Part shown: in pieces, positions 37,732 to 39,971 of the stretch
Position numbering within the stretch: position 1 is the stretch's first letter
How the letters are laid out: the number at the start of each line of letters is the position of its first letter
NCBI RefSeq assembly: GCF_018274385.1
Contig: NZ_JAAFYZ010000079.1
Location: 1-39,971 of the forward strand
Source of the DNA: Catenulispora pinistramenti
GTDB lineage: Bacteria > Actinomycetota > Actinomycetes > Streptomycetales > Catenulisporaceae
DNA length: 39,971 bases
Reading direction: 5' to 3'
Program-made: the position numbers and the translations under genes
The notes under the pieces: model-generated
The model's database searches: none
What the model was told of the DNA's origin: nothing
Seen by the model: the letters and a program-made list of their open reading frames with translations, nothing else

Positions 37732-38895
37732 CTACTTGTCGATGTCGCCGACCACGAAGAACATCGACCCCAGGATCGCCACCATGTCCGACACCAGCGT
37801 TCCGGGCAGCACCTCGGAGAGCACCTGGATGTTGTTGAACGAGGCCGAGCGCAGCTTGAGCCGCCACGGGGTCTTGTCGCCGTGCGAGACCAGGAAGTAC
37901 CCGTTGATGCCCAGCGGGTTCTCGGTCCAGGCGTAGGTGTGGCCCTCGGGCACCTTCAAGATCTTCGGCAGCCGCTGGTTGATCGGCCCGGTCGGCAGCG
38001 TGTCCAGTTTGTCGGCGCAGGCCTGCGCGAGGTCCAGGGAGTTGTACGCCTGCGCCAGCAGCACCTCGAAGCGGGCCAGGCAGTCGCCGCGCTCGCCGGT
38101 CACCACCTTGAGCTTCTCGCGCACCTCCGGCTCGCCGTAGGCCAGGTACGGATCGTCGCGGCGCAGGTCGAAGTCGACGCCGGCGGCGCGGGCGATCGGG
38201 CCGGACACGCCGTAGGCGGCGATCTGCTCGGGGGTCAGGATCCCGACGCCCCGGGTCCGGGCCCGGAAGATCTCGTTGCCGGTGATCAGCCGGTCGATGT
38301 CGGACATCCGGGAGCGGACCTTGGCGACCGCCGCCCGGACCCGGTCGGTCCAGCCCAGCGGCAGCTCCTCCTTCAGGCCGCCGACCCGGTTGAACATGAA
38401 GTGCATGCGGCCGCCGGAGATCTCCTCCATCACCGCCTGGATCTCCTCGCGCTCGCGGAACGCGTAGAAGATCGGGGTGATCGCCCCGAGCTCCAGCGGA
38501 TAGGAGCCGAGGAACATCAGGTGGTTGAGGATCCGGTTCAGCTCGGCCAGCAGGGTGCGGGCCCAGGTGGCGCGCTCGGGGACTTCCATCCCGAGCATCC
38601 GCTCGACCGCCAGCACCACGCCGAGCTCGCTGGCGAACGCCGAGAGCCAGTCGTGCCGGTTGGCCAGCACGATGATCTGCCGGTAGTCGCGGACCTCGAA
38701 CAGCTTCTCGGCGCCGCGGTGCATGTAGCCGATGATCGGCTCGGCCGAGACGATGCGCTCGCCGTCCAGCACCAGCCGCAGCCGCAGGACACCGTGGGTG
38801 GCCGGGTGCTGCGGGCCGATGTTGAGGACCATGTCGGTGGTCTCCAGGCCCGTGCCGGTGCCCGCGATGCGCTCGGTGAGCTGCTGGGAGGTCAT
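37732..38895 (-). CDS. nuoD: Solitary NADH-quinone oxidoreductase subunit D
   Basis: The 387-residue protein is the 49-kDa-type subunit of complex I, part of the quinone site ([43 protein letters not shown] at the end). No other nuo gene is nearby. Streptomycetes carry a second, isolated nuoD (nuoD2) at the equivalent place, in addition to the full nuo operon. ATG 38895 is preferred: CAGAAT ends 7 bases upstream and there is no Shine-Dalgarno. ATG 38904 adds three residues. Confidence 0.92.
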   Translation of the reverse strand: MTSQQLTERIAGTGTGLETTDMVLNIGPQHPATHGVLRLRLVLDGERIVSAEPIIGYMHRGAEKLFEVRDYRQIIVLANRHDWLSAFASELGVVLAVERMLGMEVPERATWARTLLAELNRILNHLMFLGSYPLELGAITPIFYAFREREEIQAVMEEISGGRMHFMFNRVGGLKEELPLGWTDRVRAAVAKVRSRMSDIDRLITGNEIFRARTRGVGILTPEQIAAYGVSGPIARAAGVDFDLRRDDPYLAYGEPEVREKLKVVTGERGDCLARFEVLLAQAYNSLDLAQACADKLDTLPTGPINQRLPKILKVPEGHTYAWTENPLGINGYFLVSHGDKTPWRLKLRSASFNNIQVLSEVLPGTLVSDMVAILGSMFFVVGDIDK

Positions 38896-38955
38896 GCCGG
38901 CCATTCTGCCAGGCGGCCCGGCCGGGGTCGGGCGGTTGACCGTCCGGGGGCGTCC

Positions 38956-39003
38956 GGCGCGGGTTCAGGCGCGGGTTCAGGGACGGGTTCGGGGACGGGT
39001 TCG
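38956..39003. repeat. 12-bp tandem repeat, 4 units
   Basis: GGCGCGGGTTCA (twice) then GGGACGGGTTCG (twice) lie upstream of nuoD. Read on the minus strand they encode [17 protein letters not shown] sequence in a short open frame ending at the nuoD start. Confidence 0.88.
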
Positions 39004-39110
39004 GGGGCGCCGATCACGGTTCGGTGACGGCAGGCAACCGGAACCGGCGCATCGCGTCTATGCGGTGGGAGGCCCGTGTCGACGGGCCGCGGGGTGATCA
39101 GGGGTCGGAT

Positions 39111-39971
39111 ATGAGGCGAAGGCTTCGTGTTGTCGTGACGGGCCTGGCAGTGGTCGGCGCGGGCGCGCTCGGGGCGGGCGCGCTCGCCGGGACGGCGGTC
39201 GCGGCGGGGGCGGGCCCGGCGGCCACGCCGCCGTCGGCGCCCCAGCGGCAGACGGTGTCGGGCGTCGCGGCCAACGGCGTGCAGCTGTCGATGTCCGTAC
39301 CCGCCCAGCTGCCGCTGGACCTGCCGGGGCAGCAGCTGCCCGAGCGCGAGGTCGACGTCGCGGTCAAGGACGTCGGCGGCCAGGGCTACTCGGGGGACGT
39401 GAACGTCAACCTGACGTCCGAGGGCTCGGGTGTCAGCACCGTGTCGCTGCGGCTGGACCACTACGACCTGGCGAGCGGGGCGTGGGAGACCGAGACCATC
39501 CCTGCCGACCAGGGATCGTTCGGGGTCACCGACAGCGTCACGGTCCCGGCCGGCGGCAGCCAGGTGCTGAAGCTGCGGCTGTCGCCGGGGACGACGGCGG
39601 TCGACGACGTGAAGGTGACCGCGTCGGCCGACGGGGCGTCGGTGGTCGCGGCGATCCCGGTGACCGGGCCGGCGTTCCAGGGTTCCGGGATGACGGCCTC
39701 GGCGCGGGTGGGGACGGCGACGGTGCTCACCGGGACGCTGACCAATCCGACGGACGTCGGGCTGCAGCACGTGCCGGTGGTGCTGATGCTGTGCCCGAGC
39801 GGTCCGACGGGGTGCGTCGCGCACGCTTCGGACGTGAAGGTGGAAGTGCAGGGAAGCGGCGGAGCGTGGCACGGCGTCTCGGTGGTCGACGCCGCGGGCT
39901 CGGTGCCGATGCACGCGACCGTGTTGCCGGACCTGGCGGTGGCGGCGGGCGGGACGGCGCAGTTCTCCGTG
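39111..39971 (+). CDS. Secreted protein, unknown function (C-terminus cut by window edge)
   Basis: The frame is open for 287 codons from ATG 39111 to the window end, with GGGG (39101-39104) 6 bases before the start. It begins with a signal peptide (MRRRLRVVVTGLAVVGAGAL, then a run of small residues to about 32). The mature part is rich in Val, Thr, Ser and Gly with alternating hydrophobic residues (VNVNLTSEGSGVSTVSLRL, LTGTLTNPTDVGLQ), as in immunoglobulin-like or beta-sandwich surface proteins. Two cysteines (MLCPSGPTGCVAH) could form a disulfide. I recognise no named family. Confidence 0.75.
   Translation, partial: MRRRLRVVVTGLAVVGAGALGAGALAGTAVAAGAGPAATPPSAPQRQTVSGVAANGVQLSMSVPAQLPLDLPGQQLPEREVDVAVKDVGGQGYSGDVNVNLTSEGSGVSTVSLRLDHYDLASGAWETETIPADQGSFGVTDSVTVPAGGSQVLKLRLSPGTTAVDDVKVTASADGASVVAAIPVTGPAFQGSGMTASARVGTATVLTGTLTNPTDVGLQHVPVVLMLCPSGPTGCVAHASDVKVEVQGSGGAWHGVSVVDAAGSVPMHATVLPDLAVAAGGTAQFSV

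Overview
High-GC (roughly 70 percent), densely packed DNA with many GTG starts, 4-base ATGA/GTGA gene overlaps and typical actinobacterial gene neighbourhoods. The near-identity of one 113-residue protein to BldG, the lysine-repeat tail of topoisomerase I, and the order ppa-dacB-DUF2342-tilS-hpt-ftsH-folE...folP-folB-folK...nuoD point to a filamentous actinomycete of the Streptomyces/Catenulispora type. This is an inference from gene content; no rRNA or other taxonomic marker is present.

Layout. Positions 1-7.0 kb, mostly minus strand: a histidine-kinase-like protein cut by the left edge, an ABC-F ATPase, a MazEF-like toxin-antitoxin pair and a DUF1998 superfamily 2 helicase. 7.2-16.5 kb, plus strand: bldG, its anti-sigma-like partner, the proton-pumping pyrophosphatase hppA, a ribbon-helix-helix/PIN toxin-antitoxin pair, a class I methyltransferase and topA. 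16.5-20.7 kb: a mixed accessory stretch (GNAT acetyltransferase, secreted NlpC/P60 hydrolase, NUDIX hydrolase, macro-domain protein, unknown protein). 20.9-30.3 kb: ppa, dacB, a divergent MerR/deacetylase pair, a DUF2342 zincin, tilS, hpt, ftsH and folE. 30.6-36.4 kb: an MprF-like membrane transferase, folP, an NTF2-like protein, folB, folK and a DUF3180 membrane protein. 36.5-39.97 kb: a membrane coiled-coil protein, a solitary nuoD on the minus strand, and a secreted protein cut by the right edge.

How it fits together. The folate genes folE, folP, folB and folK supply successive steps from GTP to 7,8-dihydropteroate. The tilS-hpt-ftsH-folE run is a conserved housekeeping operon. BldG and the adjacent HATPase form a partner-switching module. 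Cytosolic (ppa) and membrane (hppA) pyrophosphatases both occur here. Two small toxin-antitoxin modules sit between core genes. One of them lies between two copies of a hairpin sequence that match at 27 of 28 bases, one copy being the hppA terminator.

Most notable observations: the hairpin-flanked toxin-antitoxin cassette; eleven genes with a TANNNT-like -10 element 6-8 bases before the start codon and no Shine-Dalgarno sequence, suggesting leaderless mRNAs; a well-formed MerR operator; a NUDIX/macro-domain pair that could act on ADP-ribose; and an unusual number of short tandem repeats between genes. I saw no rRNA, tRNA, CRISPR array, insertion sequence or prophage.
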